This document shows positions 8,163-16,908 of a stretch of DNA of 64,000 bases, piece by piece. The position numbers and the translations under genes are program-made. The stretch lies in assembly GCF_017308985.1 (NCBI RefSeq), contig NZ_JADWPE010000002.1:62001-126000 (forward strand), written 5' to 3'. Within the stretch, counting starts at the first letter, position 1, and each line of letters opens with the position of its first letter. Under the pieces are notes generated by a model. That model did not search any database. It had not been told where the DNA came from and worked only from the letters and a program-made list of their open reading frames with translations. Origin of the DNA: Lysobacter changpingensis (GTDB lineage: Bacteria > Pseudomonadota > Gammaproteobacteria > Xanthomonadales > Xanthomonadaceae).

Positions 8163-9114
8163 ACACTTCTACCTGCTGCTCGCGCTGTTCCTGCTGTACG
8201 CGGGACTGCGCAACCTGCGCGAGCGCCGTTTCGCGCACGCGGCGTTCTGGACGCTGCTGGCGGTGCTGTTCGCAGCCGGAAAACCGGTGCTCGATGCATC
8301 GAAGGACGGCGACCGCTTGCCCGCGCAGGTGGCCGGCGCCGCCGTGATCGCGCTCGCACTGCTCGCCACGCGCATGCGCCGCGAACCGATCGACGAAGCA
8401 CCGCACGCGCAGCGGCTCGCCTCGGCGCAGCGGCTGCGCCACAAGCTGTTCGTGCCGGCGCTGATCATTCCGGTCGTCACGGTGTTGATCGTGCTGTTCG
8501 GGCCGGAACTCGCGTTCGGCGCCACGCCGGTGTTCGGCGAAGGCAGCATCACGCTGATCGGGCTGGCACTGGCGTGCGTCGTCGCGACGTTCGCGGCGAT
8601 GCTGGTCACGCGCGAGCGCCCCATCGCCGCGCTCGGCGAAGGCCGCCGGTTGCTCGACACGATGGGCTGGGCGGCGCTGCTGCCGATCGTGCTGGCGACG
8701 CTGGGCGGCGTGTTCGCGGCGAGCGGCGTCGGGGACGCGGTGGCGTCGATCGTGTCGATGCTGATCCCCGCCGACAGCCGCCTCGCCTGCGTGCTGGCCT
8801 ACGGGCTCGGGATGGTGTTGTTCACGGTGATCATGGGCAACGCGTTCGCGGCGTTCCCGGTGATGACGGCCGGCATCGGCCTGCCGCTGCTCATCCAGCA
8901 GCACGGCGCCGCACCGGCGATCCTGGGCTCCATCGGCATGCTCACCGGCTACTGCGGCACGCTGATGACGCCGATGGCGGCGAACTTCAACCTCGTTCCG
9001 GCCGCGCTGCTGGAACTGGACGATCCGAACGGGGTGATCCGCGCGCAGTTGCCGACGGCCATCCCGCTGCTGCTGGTCAACCTCGCCCTGATGTACTGGC
9101 TTGCCTTCCGATGA
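8149..9114 (+). CDS. DUF979 membrane protein, probable partner of DUF969 in a permease
   Basis: A 321-residue polytopic membrane protein with roughly nine hydrophobic segments. Recognisable DUF979 stretches include the [20 protein letters not shown] motif near residue 230 and [16 protein letters not shown] near residue 272, which look like transporter substrate-site loops. The ATG at 8149 lies inside the end of the DUF969 gene and the stop overlaps pcp, so all three are likely made together. The probable role is uptake of 5-oxoproline or pyroglutamyl peptides; this is inference from gene neighbourhood. Confidence 0.85.
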   Translation: MLSIEHFYLLLALFLLYAGLRNLRERRFAHAAFWTLLAVLFAAGKPVLDASKDGDRLPAQVAGAAVIALALLATRMRREPIDEAPHAQRLASAQRLRHKLFVPALIIPVVTVLIVLFGPELAFGATPVFGEGSITLIGLALACVVATFAAMLVTRERPIAALGEGRRLLDTMGWAALLPIVLATLGGVFAASGVGDAVASIVSMLIPADSRLACVLAYGLGMVLFTVIMGNAFAAFPVMTAGIGLPLLIQQHGAAPAILGSIGMLTGYCGTLMTPMAANFNLVPAALLELDDPNGVIRAQLPTAIPLLLVNLALMYWLAFR

Positions 9115-9770
9115 GCGCGAATCCCCTCCCGCACGTGCTGCTGACCGGCTTCGCGCCGTTCGGCGGCGAAGCGACCAACCCGAGTTGGGACGCCGTGCAG
9201 GCGCTGGAAGGCGAGATCGTCGCCGGTCATCGCATCGTCGCGCGCTGCCTGCCGGTGGAGTTCGAGGCATCGCTGCACGCGCTCGCGCAGGCGCTGGACG
9301 AGCTCGCACCGACGCTGGTGATCTGCGTCGGACAGGCCGGCGGACGCGCGCAGATCTCGCTGGAGCGCGTGGCGATCAACGTGATCGACGCGCGCATTCC
9401 CGACAACGCGGGCGCGCAACCGATCGACGAGCCGGTCGCTGCGGATGGACCGGCGGCGTATTTCACCGGATTGCCGGTCAAGGCGATGCTGGCGGCGCTG
9501 CGCAATGCGGGATTTCCCGCGGAGATTTCCCAGACCGCCGGCACGTATGTGTGCAACCACGTGTTCTACGGCCTGATGCACGCGCTGCGCGAGCGGCCCG
9601 GCGTGCGCGGCGGCTTCGTGCACATCCCCTACTCGCCCGCGCAGGCGGCACTGCATGCCGGTGCGCCGAGCCTGCCGGCGACGGTCGTCGCGCAGGCGTT
9701 GCGGCTTGCGGTGGGGATCGCGCTCACGATCGAGCGCGACGTGCGGATGGGCGGTGGCGCCACGCATTGA
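9111..9770 (+). CDS. pcp: Pyroglutamyl-peptidase I (pyrrolidone-carboxylate peptidase)
   Basis: A 219-residue C15 cysteine peptidase that removes N-terminal pyroglutamate from peptides, releasing 5-oxoproline for PxpABC. The catalytic triad is visible: Glu85 in SLERVAIN, Cys148 in YVCNHVFYG and His171 in FVHIPY. The N-terminal [16 protein letters not shown] motif is standard. The ATG at 9111 overlaps the DUF979 stop. It is the last gene of the operon and completes a route from pyroglutamyl peptide to glutamate. Confidence 0.95.
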   Translation: MSANPLPHVLLTGFAPFGGEATNPSWDAVQALEGEIVAGHRIVARCLPVEFEASLHALAQALDELAPTLVICVGQAGGRAQISLERVAINVIDARIPDNAGAQPIDEPVAADGPAAYFTGLPVKAMLAALRNAGFPAEISQTAGTYVCNHVFYGLMHALRERPGVRGGFVHIPYSPAQAALHAGAPSLPATVVAQALRLAVGIALTIERDVRMGGGATH

Positions 9771-9786
9771 GCAGCAGTGCGTGAGG

Positions 9787-9840
9787 AGGAGCGAGGAGTG
9801 GGCGTCGTTCGTGCCCACCCACGCCCCGTTTCTCGCTCCT
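9787..9840. terminator. Inverted repeat between convergent pcp and M48 genes
   Basis: AGGAGCGAG at 9787-9795 pairs with CTCGCTCCT at 9832-9840, with partly complementary GTGGGCGT and ACGCCCC inside. It sits between convergent genes and may act as a terminator for both. It also resembles the GGAACGAGTGA palindromes near 11971 and 19010. Confidence 0.5.
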
Positions 9841-9846
9841 GACGCG

Positions 9847-10626
9847 TCACTTCTTCCGCGCGATGTACTTCTGCAGATGCGTCACGCGTTCCTGCGAAGC
9901 CGGATGGTCGTCGAGGAAGGACGTCTTCACCTTGCCGTCCTGCGCGGCGAGCTTCTGCATCCCGCGCACCGAGGCGTTCGGGTCCATCTTGTGGCGGCGC
10001 AGGAAATCCGCGCCGTATTCGTCCGCCTGCGTTTCGTTCGCGCGGCTGAACTTCGCGTTGACCGCCGCCTCGCCGATCGCGCCGATGTCGGACGCCGCCA
10101 GCTTGCCGACCGCGCCGCCCATCGCGGCCACGCCCTTGCGCGCGGCGCTGGACAGGTACGCGGCGCGGTAGTGTTCCTTGCTGTGGCCGTGCTTGACGTG
10201 GCCGATCTCATGGCCGATGACCGACATCAACTCCGCGTCGTCGGGCATCAGGTCCATCAGGCCGGCGAACACGCGCACCGAACCGTCGGGCACGGCGAAC
10301 GCGTTGACGTCCTTCACCAGGTACACCTTGAAGTTGAGCCGCAGGCCGTCCTCGCCTTCCATGCCCTGCGAGAGCCTGGCCAGGCGCTTCGCATAGGCGT
10401 TGCCGGCGGGTGCGACCGGGTTTTCCTTGTCCATCTGCGCGACCGATTTCGCGCCCAGTTCGACGACCTGCGCGTCGGTCAGCGTGAGACCGGTGATCGC
10501 GGTGGTGCCGGCGTCCTTCAGGCCCTGGCTGCCGAGCAGGTCGGCGAGCTTTCCGGCGCTGGCGCTCCCGGCCATGCACAGCAGGCCGGCCATCGTCAGG
10601 GCGAGTCGTGTCGTGTTGCGTGTCAT
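9847..10626 (-). CDS. M48-family zinc metalloprotease, secreted
   Basis: A 259-residue exported protease. The N-terminus is a signal peptide with a likely AxA cleavage site near residue 24. The zinc motif HEIGH (His139, Glu140, His143) lies in GHEIGHVKHGHS, and Glu198 in ETQADEYG is the third zinc ligand. It resembles the LoiP/YcaL group of short periplasmic M48 proteases that act in envelope quality control, but lacks their C-terminal TPR repeats and a lipobox. Conserved VPDGSVRVFAGL precedes the active site. It ends convergently with pcp. Confidence 0.88.
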   Translation of the reverse strand: MTRNTTRLALTMAGLLCMAGSASAGKLADLLGSQGLKDAGTTAITGLTLTDAQVVELGAKSVAQMDKENPVAPAGNAYAKRLARLSQGMEGEDGLRLNFKVYLVKDVNAFAVPDGSVRVFAGLMDLMPDDAELMSVIGHEIGHVKHGHSKEHYRAAYLSSAARKGVAAMGGAVGKLAASDIGAIGEAAVNAKFSRANETQADEYGADFLRRHKMDPNASVRGMQKLAAQDGKVKTSFLDDHPASQERVTHLQKYIARKK

Positions 10627-10716
10627 GCGGCGTCTCCATCGCGCGGGGATCGCGCGTCGGGCGGATTTTCGATCGTGCGCGCGGCCCGCCCCATCGGAGG
10701 AATCCGAATGGCGCAG

Positions 10717-10740
10717 GAAAAAGGCCCGCAGTGCGGGCCT
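10717..10740 (-). terminator. Rho-independent terminator after the RDD gene
   Basis: Read on the minus strand, GGCCCGCACTGCGGGCC is followed by five T residues. It lies 33 bases downstream of the RDD gene stop and just upstream of the M48 gene. Confidence 0.85.
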
Positions 10741-10772
10741 TCGGATTTCCCGTTACCTCGACGGCAACGACG

Positions 10773-11273
10773 TCAGTCCGCTTCGACCACGCGCGTATCG
10801 GCGACGAGGTCGTGAATGCAGCGACGGTCCGAACGGAAGATGAAGAGCACGTTTACGATGCTCAACACGCCGCCCACCAGCGGCACCAGGCCGATGCCGT
10901 TGGAGAACAGGTAGCGGCGTCCCATCAACACGCCCAGGCCGGGCTGCTGCCCGTCCATGTCGACGATGCGGATGCCGACCACTTTCTTGCCCCAGGTCTG
11001 CGCGCTGGCGTTGAGCGGCACGAACTGGATGGCGAAGAACAGGACCAGGCCGAACAGGCCCCAGCCCAGCTGCGTCATCAGCCCTGCGCCCTGCGCGAGC
11101 GCGGTGAAATACCCGCCGTAGATCATGATCGGGATGAACACCGCGAGGGCGATGAGGCCGTCCACGATGGCCGCGGCGAGACGCTTGCCGCGGCTGGCGG
11201 GCACGAGCCCGTCGGGCGGCAACACGTCGGCGACCTGCGCCTGCGGGCGCTGGTAAGGATTGTGCTGTTCCAC
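10773..11273 (-). CDS. RDD-domain membrane protein
   Basis: A 166-residue protein. After a polar, proline-rich N-terminus of about 25 residues comes the RDD domain, beginning ASRGKRLAAAIVDGLIAL with the arginine and aspartates of the family name. There are three hydrophobic segments, with GKKVVGIRIVDMDG between the second and third. RDD proteins are inner-membrane proteins of mostly unknown function; some act in Na+/H+ exchange, which is not evident here. The gene is followed by a strong terminator and preceded by a 75-base gap to dcd. Confidence 0.85.
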   Translation of the reverse strand: MEQHNPYQRPQAQVADVLPPDGLVPASRGKRLAAAIVDGLIALAVFIPIMIYGGYFTALAQGAGLMTQLGWGLFGLVLFFAIQFVPLNASAQTWGKKVVGIRIVDMDGQQPGLGVLMGRRYLFSNGIGLVPLVGGVLSIVNVLFIFRSDRRCIHDLVADTRVVEAD

Positions 11274-11348
11274 TGCGATTTCCCCTTCGAGTGAATGTGC
11301 GTTGCGTTGGCCGGCTTCCCCTGGTGCACCGCCGCCGGCCGGGGGCGG

Positions 11349-11921
11349 TCAGGTGCGCGGCAGCGTGACGCCGGTCTGGCCCTGGTACTTGCCGCCGCGA
11401 TCCTTGTAGGAGGTGTCGCAGACTTCGTCGGACTGGAAGAACAGCATCTGCGCCACGCCCTCGTTCGCGTAGATGCGCGCCGGCAGCGGCGTGGTGTTGC
11501 TGAATTCGAGCGTGACGTGGCCTTCCCATTCCGGCTCCAGCGGCGTCACGTTGACGATGATGCCGCAGCGCGCGTAGGTGCTCTTCCCCAGGCAGACGAC
11601 GAGCACGTCGCGCGGGATGCGGAAGTACTCGACCGTGCGCGCCAGCGCGAAGGAATTCGGCGGAATGATGCAGACGTCGCTTTCGATGTCGACGAAGCTG
11701 CCGTTGTCGAAGTGCTTCGGGTCGACGATCGTGGAGTTGATGTTGGTGAACACCTTGAACTCGCGCGAGCAGCGCACGTCGTAGCCGTAGCTGGAAGTGC
11801 CGTAGCTGACGATGCGGTGGCCGTCCGCCGCGGTCTTGACCTGACCGGGCTCGAACGGCTCGATCATGCCGTTGGGCTGCTCGGACATGCGGCGGATCCA
11901 GCGGTCGGACTTGATGCTCAT
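11349..11921 (-). CDS. dcd: dCTP deaminase
   Basis: A 190-residue enzyme that deaminates dCTP to dUTP, the main route to dTTP precursors in gammaproteobacteria. The N-terminus [12 protein letters not shown] is canonical. [20 protein letters not shown] contains the catalytic glutamate and nucleotide-binding residues, and [12 protein letters not shown] is the C-terminal tail that closes over the active site. The start at 11921 is chosen over an upstream start at 12020 because the extra residues come from the intergenic repeat. It lies downstream of apbC on the same strand. Confidence 0.96.
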   Translation of the reverse strand: MSIKSDRWIRRMSEQPNGMIEPFEPGQVKTAADGHRIVSYGTSSYGYDVRCSREFKVFTNINSTIVDPKHFDNGSFVDIESDVCIIPPNSFALARTVEYFRIPRDVLVVCLGKSTYARCGIIVNVTPLEPEWEGHVTLEFSNTTPLPARIYANEGVAQMLFFQSDEVCDTSYKDRGGKYQGQTGVTLPRT

Positions 11922-11970
11922 GCGGTTGGCGCGGCTCGGGCGTGGGAAGGGGGATTGTGCCGGAAAAGCA

Positions 11971-12033
11971 GGAACGAGTGACGAGGCATGGGAAACGCGA
12001 GGAAAAGCCGGGCTTTCCACTCGTTTCCGTTCC
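11971..12033. repeat. Palindromic repeat of the GGAACGAGTGA type
   Basis: GGAACGAGTG at 11971-11980 is matched by ACTCGTTTCCGTTCC at 12019-12033, with an inner AAAGCCGGGCTTT hairpin near 12004-12016. It lies between apbC and dcd. A close relative lies at 19010-19070. Confidence 0.65.
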
Positions 12034-12053
12034 TCTCCCTCGCTTCCGGTCCC

Positions 12054-13136
12054 TTACACCAGCGAGGCCGAAAGCGGCGTCGCCACCCGCGGCCGGCGGG
12101 CCAGTTCGACCGCCATGCGCAGCGCCGTGGCGCGATACGCCGCGGCGGCGGCGCTCGCCGGCGCGGCGACGACCACCGGCGAGCCGGCATCGCCCTGCTC
12201 GCGGATCGCGATCTCCAGCGGCAGGCTGCCCAGCAGCGGGACGCCGTACTGCTCGGCCATGCGACGGCCGCCGCCCTCGCCGAAGACGTGCTCGGCGTGG
12301 CCGCAGTTCGAGCACACGTGCACCGCCATGTTCTCCACCAGGCCCAGCACCGGCACGTGGACCTTCTCGAACATCTTCAGTGCCTTGCGCGCATCCAGCG
12401 TCGCCACGTCCTGCGGCGTGGTCACGATCACCGCGCCCGCGACCGGGATCTTCTGCGCCAGGGTCAGCTGGATGTCGCCCGTGCCCGGCGGCAGGTCGAC
12501 GATGAGGTAATCCAGGTCCCCGCTGAGCGAATGGCCCCAGCGGGTCTCGCCCAGCAGCTGGGTGAGCGCGGAGGTCGCCATCGGGCCGCGCCAGATCATC
12601 GGCGTGTCCTGGTCCACCAGCAGGCCGATGGACATCGCTTCCACGCCGTGCGCCTGCATCGGTTCGATGGTCTTGCCATCCGGGCTGTCCGGGCGGCCAT
12701 CGAGGCCGAGCATCGTCGGGATGCTGGGGCCGTAGATGTCCGCATCGAGCACGCCCACGCGCGCGCCCTCGCCCGCCAGCGCGAGCGCCAGGTTCACCGC
12801 CGTGGTCGACTTGCCCACGCCGCCCTTGCCCGATCCCACCGCGATGAGGTTGCGCACGTTCGGCAGCGGCGAAAGATTCGGCTGCACCGCATGCGAGGCG
12901 ATGCGCGGATGCAGGTCGAGCCGCGTCAACGCCAGTCCTTCGTCGGCGAGCAGCCGCTGCACGTCCGCTTCGAGCCGCGGACGCAACGACGCGCACGGGA
13001 ACCCAGGGACGATTTCTACCACCGCGCGGCCGTCCGCCACGGCGACGCGAACGCGCGCGTTCGCGTCATTGAGCGAGAGGTCCGCATCGAAAACGCGGAG
13101 CGCGCCGATGCGCTGCTCCAGAAGCTGATTGATCAC
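12054..13136 (-). CDS. apbC: Iron-sulfur cluster carrier protein ApbC/Mrp
   Basis: A 360-residue MinD/ParA-type P-loop ATPase that carries Fe-S clusters to target apoproteins in the cytoplasm. It has an N-terminal MIP18/DUF59-like domain (residues 1-90), the deviant Walker A motif GSGKGGVGKST at about 102-112, LDADIYGPSIP and DYLIVDLPPGTGD, and the cluster-binding pair CSNC near residue 278. The length and domain order match gammaproteobacterial Mrp. Genomes of this group often carry it near metG, as here, though a TonB receptor and a DUF2147 gene intervene. Confidence 0.95.
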   Translation of the reverse strand: MINQLLEQRIGALRVFDADLSLNDANARVRVAVADGRAVVEIVPGFPCASLRPRLEADVQRLLADEGLALTRLDLHPRIASHAVQPNLSPLPNVRNLIAVGSGKGGVGKSTTAVNLALALAGEGARVGVLDADIYGPSIPTMLGLDGRPDSPDGKTIEPMQAHGVEAMSIGLLVDQDTPMIWRGPMATSALTQLLGETRWGHSLSGDLDYLIVDLPPGTGDIQLTLAQKIPVAGAVIVTTPQDVATLDARKALKMFEKVHVPVLGLVENMAVHVCSNCGHAEHVFGEGGGRRMAEQYGVPLLGSLPLEIAIREQGDAGSPVVVAAPASAAAAAYRATALRMAVELARRPRVATPLSASLV

Positions 13137-13304
13137 GTCGCAACCTTCTGTTTTGCCAGTTATGGCGACAAGGAAAACGCGGCTAATTTCCCGTTAAGCA
13201 CATGTTACGGTCCGATGACCGGGCCATGACGAGGGATACGAGTCCGGAATGAACGGAAGCACGTGCCTGCTCTCTCCTTGACGTCCATTTAGGGGTTCAA
13301 CCAG

Positions 13305-16130
13305 ATGCCAGTATCCAACAATCGGCTGCGCCGCAGCCGACTGAGCACCGCTTTGCTCGTCGCATCGCTCATGCCCGTCGCCGGCGTGGCGATGGCCCAG
13401 GAAGCCGGATCCGCCACCGACCTCGACAAGGTCACGGTCACCGGTTCGCTGATTCCGCAGACGCAGATCGAGAACTTCACGCCGGTCACCGTGATCTCGG
13501 CCGAAGACATCCAGATGCGCGGCTTCACCAGCGTGTCGGACGTGCTGCAGCAGTCCACGTTCCAGACCGGCGGCCTGCAGGGCGGCCAGACCTCGGCCTC
13601 GTTCACGCAGGGCGCCGAAGCGTCGGGCATGTTCGGCCTCGATCCGGGCTACACCAAGTACCTGATCAACGGCCGCCCGATGGCCAATTATCCGGCCCTG
13701 TACAACGGTTCGGACACCTTCAACAACATCAGCGGCATCCCGGTCGACCTGGTCGAGCGCATCGAGATCCTGCCGGGCGGCCAGTCGTCGCTGTACGGCT
13801 CCGACGCGATCGCCGGCGTGGTGAACGTGATCCTGAAGAAGAACGTCGACGGCCTGTCGGTGAACCTGCGCGGTGGCGCGTACAGCGACGGCGGCGGCGA
13901 CAGCTTCCGCGTCAGCGTGTCCGACGGCTTCACCAGCGCCGACGGCCGCCTGAACCTGATCGGCGGCCTGCAGTACGAGACCCGCGATCCGATCTGGGGC
14001 TACCAGCGCGACCTCACCAAGCAGTACAACCCCAACGGCTATTCCGCCGCTGCGGCCAGCCGCGACTACGTGGTGATCAACGGCTCGGCCGGCAACTCGT
14101 ACCTGTTCCTGGATCCGGCCAACTGCGCGAACGTGACCGGCCAGTTCGGCGGCACCGAGGGCCTGCAGTCGCGGCCGAACCTCGGCCAGTACTGCGGTTC
14201 GTTCAGCACGCCGGGCTACCGCACGCTGCTCAACGGCAAGGAAGCCACGCAGATCTACGGGCATGGCACGTACGACCTGACCGACAACGTCCAGCTCTAC
14301 GCCGACGTGCTAACCAACCACGAGGACGTGGAGTACGCCACCGGTTCGGGCTACACCTGGTGGGGCACCAGCGCGAAGTACGGCTACTACTACGATCCGG
14401 ACCAGGATGCGTTCCTGAACCTGCAGCGCGCGTTCTCGCCCGAGGACATCGGCGGCCAGGGCTTCAAGGACATCATGAACACCGACCGCAACCGTTCCTA
14501 CCAGGTCACCCTGGGCGCGAGCGGCATGTTCGGCAGCAACTGGGACTGGGACGTCGGCTTCACCCGCACCGAGTACAAGCTGACCGAGCACCAGTGGGTC
14601 CGCTTCGCCGACGCGATCGACAACTACTTCCTCGACCACGTGCTGGGCCCGCAGCTGGGCACGGAAAGCGGCTATCCGATCTTCCGTCCGAATTACGCGG
14701 CCTTCTACACGCCGATGTCGCCGTCCGACTTCGCCAGCTTCACCGGCTTCGTCGACACGCGCAGCAAGACCACCGACAACACCCTGCGTGCGCAGCTGAC
14801 CAACTCGGCGCTGTTCTCGCTGCCGGGCGGCGATGCCGGCCTGGCGGTGGTGGTCGAGGGCGGCACGCAGAGCTGGGACTACACGCCCGACGCGCGCCTG
14901 ATGCAGGATCCGGAGACGCTGGAATCGGAGATCTGGGGCCTGACCTCGGTGAACGGTTCGGGCGATCGCGACCGCTATGCGGTGACCGGCGAACTGCGCC
15001 TGCCGCTGTGGGAGCCGCTGACGGTGACGGTGTCCGGCCGCTACGACGCGTTCAAGGTCGCCGGCCAGACCATCGACAAGCCCACCTACAGCATCGGCGT
15101 GGAATACCGTCCGGTCGAAAGCTTCCTGCTGCGCGGCAAGTACGGCACGGCGTTCCGCGCGCCGACGCTGTCGGACGTGTTCCAGGGCCTGAGCGGCTAC
15201 TACAGCTCCGACACCGATTACTACCGCTGCTCGCTGGAAGGCTACACGCCGGGCAACACCCAGGACTGCGCGTACGACAGCACGCAGTACTTCGGCCAGC
15301 AGTCGGGCAACCCGGACCTGCAGCCGATCGAGGCCGACGTGTGGAACGCCGGTTTCGTGTGGGCGCCGATCAACAACCTCTCGTTCTCGATGGATTACTT
15401 CCACTGGGACATCCGCGACGAGGTCGACCAGCTCAGCAGCGACCAGCTGCTGCTGGCCGAGTACTTCTGCCGCACCGGCCAGGCCAACACCGCCTCGGCC
15501 AGCTGCGACAACGCCCTCGCCTGGGTGACCCGCGGCGCCAACAACGAGATCCAGCAGATCTACACACCGAAGATCAACGTCTCGCAGCAGAAGCTGGAAG
15601 CGGTCACCGCCAGCCTCAACTACGTGCTGGACATCGGCAAGTGGGGCTCGCTGGCCTTCGCCGGCAACTACACCAACAACCTCAAGCACACGGTCACGCC
15701 GCTGCCGGGTGAGGACGAGATCGACCTGCTGCGCGATCCGTACTACATGTGGGTGTACGACGCCTATGCGAAGACCCGCGCCGACGCGTCGGTGGGCTGG
15801 AACATCGGCAAGCTGACCACCACCGTGTACGCCAACCGCATCGGCAAGACGCCGAACTACGTGGCCTACGCGACCGGCTCGTGGGACGACGAGATCAACG
15901 GTGCGCGCGCCGGCTGGTTCGCGCCGTACTCGACCTACAACCTGACGTTCAACTACGACGCGACCGACAACATCCGCCTGTCGCTCCTGGTCAACAACGT
16001 CCTCGACAAGACGCCGGAAGACCAGGCGTCGAACTTCCCGGGCACGGAGGACACGCCGTACAACAACTACCTGTACAGCGCGTACGGCCGCTCCATGTAC
16101 GTGGAGATGCGCTACAACTTCGGCAAGTAA
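13305..16130 (+). CDS. TonB-dependent outer-membrane receptor
   Basis: A 941-residue TonB-dependent transporter. A signal peptide ends near residue 34 (GVAMAQ), followed by a TonB-box-like KVTVTGS, a plug domain (residues about 55-170, with SLYGSDAIAGVVNVILKK) and a long beta-barrel. Two cysteines in YRCSLEGYTPGNTQDCAYD suggest disulfide-linked loops. The chain ends in a barrel strand YVEMRYNFGK. Receptors with SLIPQTQIENFTPVTVI plugs are common and multiply paralogous in xanthomonads and often import plant- or peptide-derived compounds; no neighbouring enzyme reveals the substrate. It is followed by a strong terminator. Confidence 0.92.
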   Translation: MPVSNNRLRRSRLSTALLVASLMPVAGVAMAQEAGSATDLDKVTVTGSLIPQTQIENFTPVTVISAEDIQMRGFTSVSDVLQQSTFQTGGLQGGQTSASFTQGAEASGMFGLDPGYTKYLINGRPMANYPALYNGSDTFNNISGIPVDLVERIEILPGGQSSLYGSDAIAGVVNVILKKNVDGLSVNLRGGAYSDGGGDSFRVSVSDGFTSADGRLNLIGGLQYETRDPIWGYQRDLTKQYNPNGYSAAAASRDYVVINGSAGNSYLFLDPANCANVTGQFGGTEGLQSRPNLGQYCGSFSTPGYRTLLNGKEATQIYGHGTYDLTDNVQLYADVLTNHEDVEYATGSGYTWWGTSAKYGYYYDPDQDAFLNLQRAFSPEDIGGQGFKDIMNTDRNRSYQVTLGASGMFGSNWDWDVGFTRTEYKLTEHQWVRFADAIDNYFLDHVLGPQLGTESGYPIFRPNYAAFYTPMSPSDFASFTGFVDTRSKTTDNTLRAQLTNSALFSLPGGDAGLAVVVEGGTQSWDYTPDARLMQDPETLESEIWGLTSVNGSGDRDRYAVTGELRLPLWEPLTVTVSGRYDAFKVAGQTIDKPTYSIGVEYRPVESFLLRGKYGTAFRAPTLSDVFQGLSGYYSSDTDYYRCSLEGYTPGNTQDCAYDSTQYFGQQSGNPDLQPIEADVWNAGFVWAPINNLSFSMDYFHWDIRDEVDQLSSDQLLLAEYFCRTGQANTASASCDNALAWVTRGANNEIQQIYTPKINVSQQKLEAVTASLNYVLDIGKWGSLAFAGNYTNNLKHTVTPLPGEDEIDLLRDPYYMWVYDAYAKTRADASVGWNIGKLTTTVYANRIGKTPNYVAYATGSWDDEINGARAGWFAPYSTYNLTFNYDATDNIRLSLLVNNVLDKTPEDQASNFPGTEDTPYNNYLYSAYGRSMYVEMRYNFGK

Positions 16131-16153
16131 ACGTTTCGCTTCGCGAAGTCCCG

Positions 16154-16182
16154 GACCCCGCCGCGAGGCGGGGTCTTTTTTT
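16154..16182 (+). terminator. Rho-independent terminator after the TonB receptor
   Basis: GACCCCGC and GCGGGGTC form the stem around a short loop, followed by seven T residues. It starts 24 bases after the receptor stop. Confidence 0.92.
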
Positions 16183-16267
16183 GCGTGCGGCAGGCGTCCG
16201 GGACGGGGTTCCGTACGCCATCGGATGCGGTATAACTGGGCGGAATTCGATCCCTGGGAGGGGACAC

Positions 16268-16702
16268 ATGCGCACCAAGTTGCTCACCCTGTTGTTGCTG
16301 GCCCTGCCGCTGGGCGCCTTCGCCCAGACCTCGCCCGTGGGCCAGTGGACCACCATCGACGACAAGACGCAGAAGCCCAAGTCGGTGGTCGAGATCTACG
16401 AAGCGAAGGACGGCAGCCTCGCCGGCCGCGTGACGGAGATCCTCCAGTCCGATCGCGGCCCGAACCCGGTCTGCGACAAGTGCTCCGGCGAGCGCAAGAA
16501 CAAGCCGGTCAAGGGCATGGTGATCCTGTGGGGCATCAAGCAGAAGGGCGAGACCTGGGAAGGCGGGCAGATCCTCGACCCGGCCAGCGGCAAGGTCTAT
16601 TCGGTCAAGGTCACCCCGGTGGACAACGGCAACAAGCTGGAAGTGCGCGGCTTCATGGGCTTCTCGCTGCTGGGCCGCACGCAGACCTGGAACCGCCGCT
16701 GA
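16268..16702 (+). CDS. DUF2147 secreted protein
   Basis: A 144-residue protein with a clear signal peptide cleaved near LGAFAQ (residue about 20). The mature part begins SPVGQWTTIDDKTQKPKSVV and ends FMGFSLLGRTQTWNRR, which are the start and end signatures of DUF2147. Two cysteines in VCDKCSGE could form a disulfide in the periplasm. Solved relatives have a lipocalin-like barrel, but the ligand and role are unknown. A GGGAGGGG ribosome binding site precedes the ATG. It is flanked by terminators on both sides, so it is probably a single transcription unit. Confidence 0.88.
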   Translation: MRTKLLTLLLLALPLGAFAQTSPVGQWTTIDDKTQKPKSVVEIYEAKDGSLAGRVTEILQSDRGPNPVCDKCSGERKNKPVKGMVILWGIKQKGETWEGGQILDPASGKVYSVKVTPVDNGNKLEVRGFMGFSLLGRTQTWNRR

Positions 16703-16721
16703 CGGCGCTCCCGGCTTCGAC

Positions 16722-16754
16722 GAACGCCCCGGCATGCCGGGGCGTTCTGCTTTT
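16722..16754 (+). terminator. Rho-independent terminator after the DUF2147 gene
   Basis: GAACGCCCCGGCATGCCGGG is the start of a perfect 26-base palindrome (16722-16747), followed by TGCTTTT. Confidence 0.92.
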
Positions 16755-16804
16755 GTGGGCCGGGCTGGATCGACGGCCGCATCCGGGAAGCCACCGTCAC
16801 GTTT

Positions 16805-16835
16805 CCCCGGGGGCGCTTCGCTTACCCGGGCTACA
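16805..16835. repeat. REP-like element, single copy
   Basis: CGCTTCGCTTACCCGGGCTA forms most of this element. It is one orientation of a dispersed repeat also seen near 28510, 35042, 39511, 39714, 58522 and 61381. Confidence 0.85.
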
Positions 16836-16908
16836 AAGGCCCGTGCGTCGTCGGGGGCGTGCGACGCGCATGCGATAATCCCCGGCTCTCTTCGCATTCC
16901 GGTCCCCC

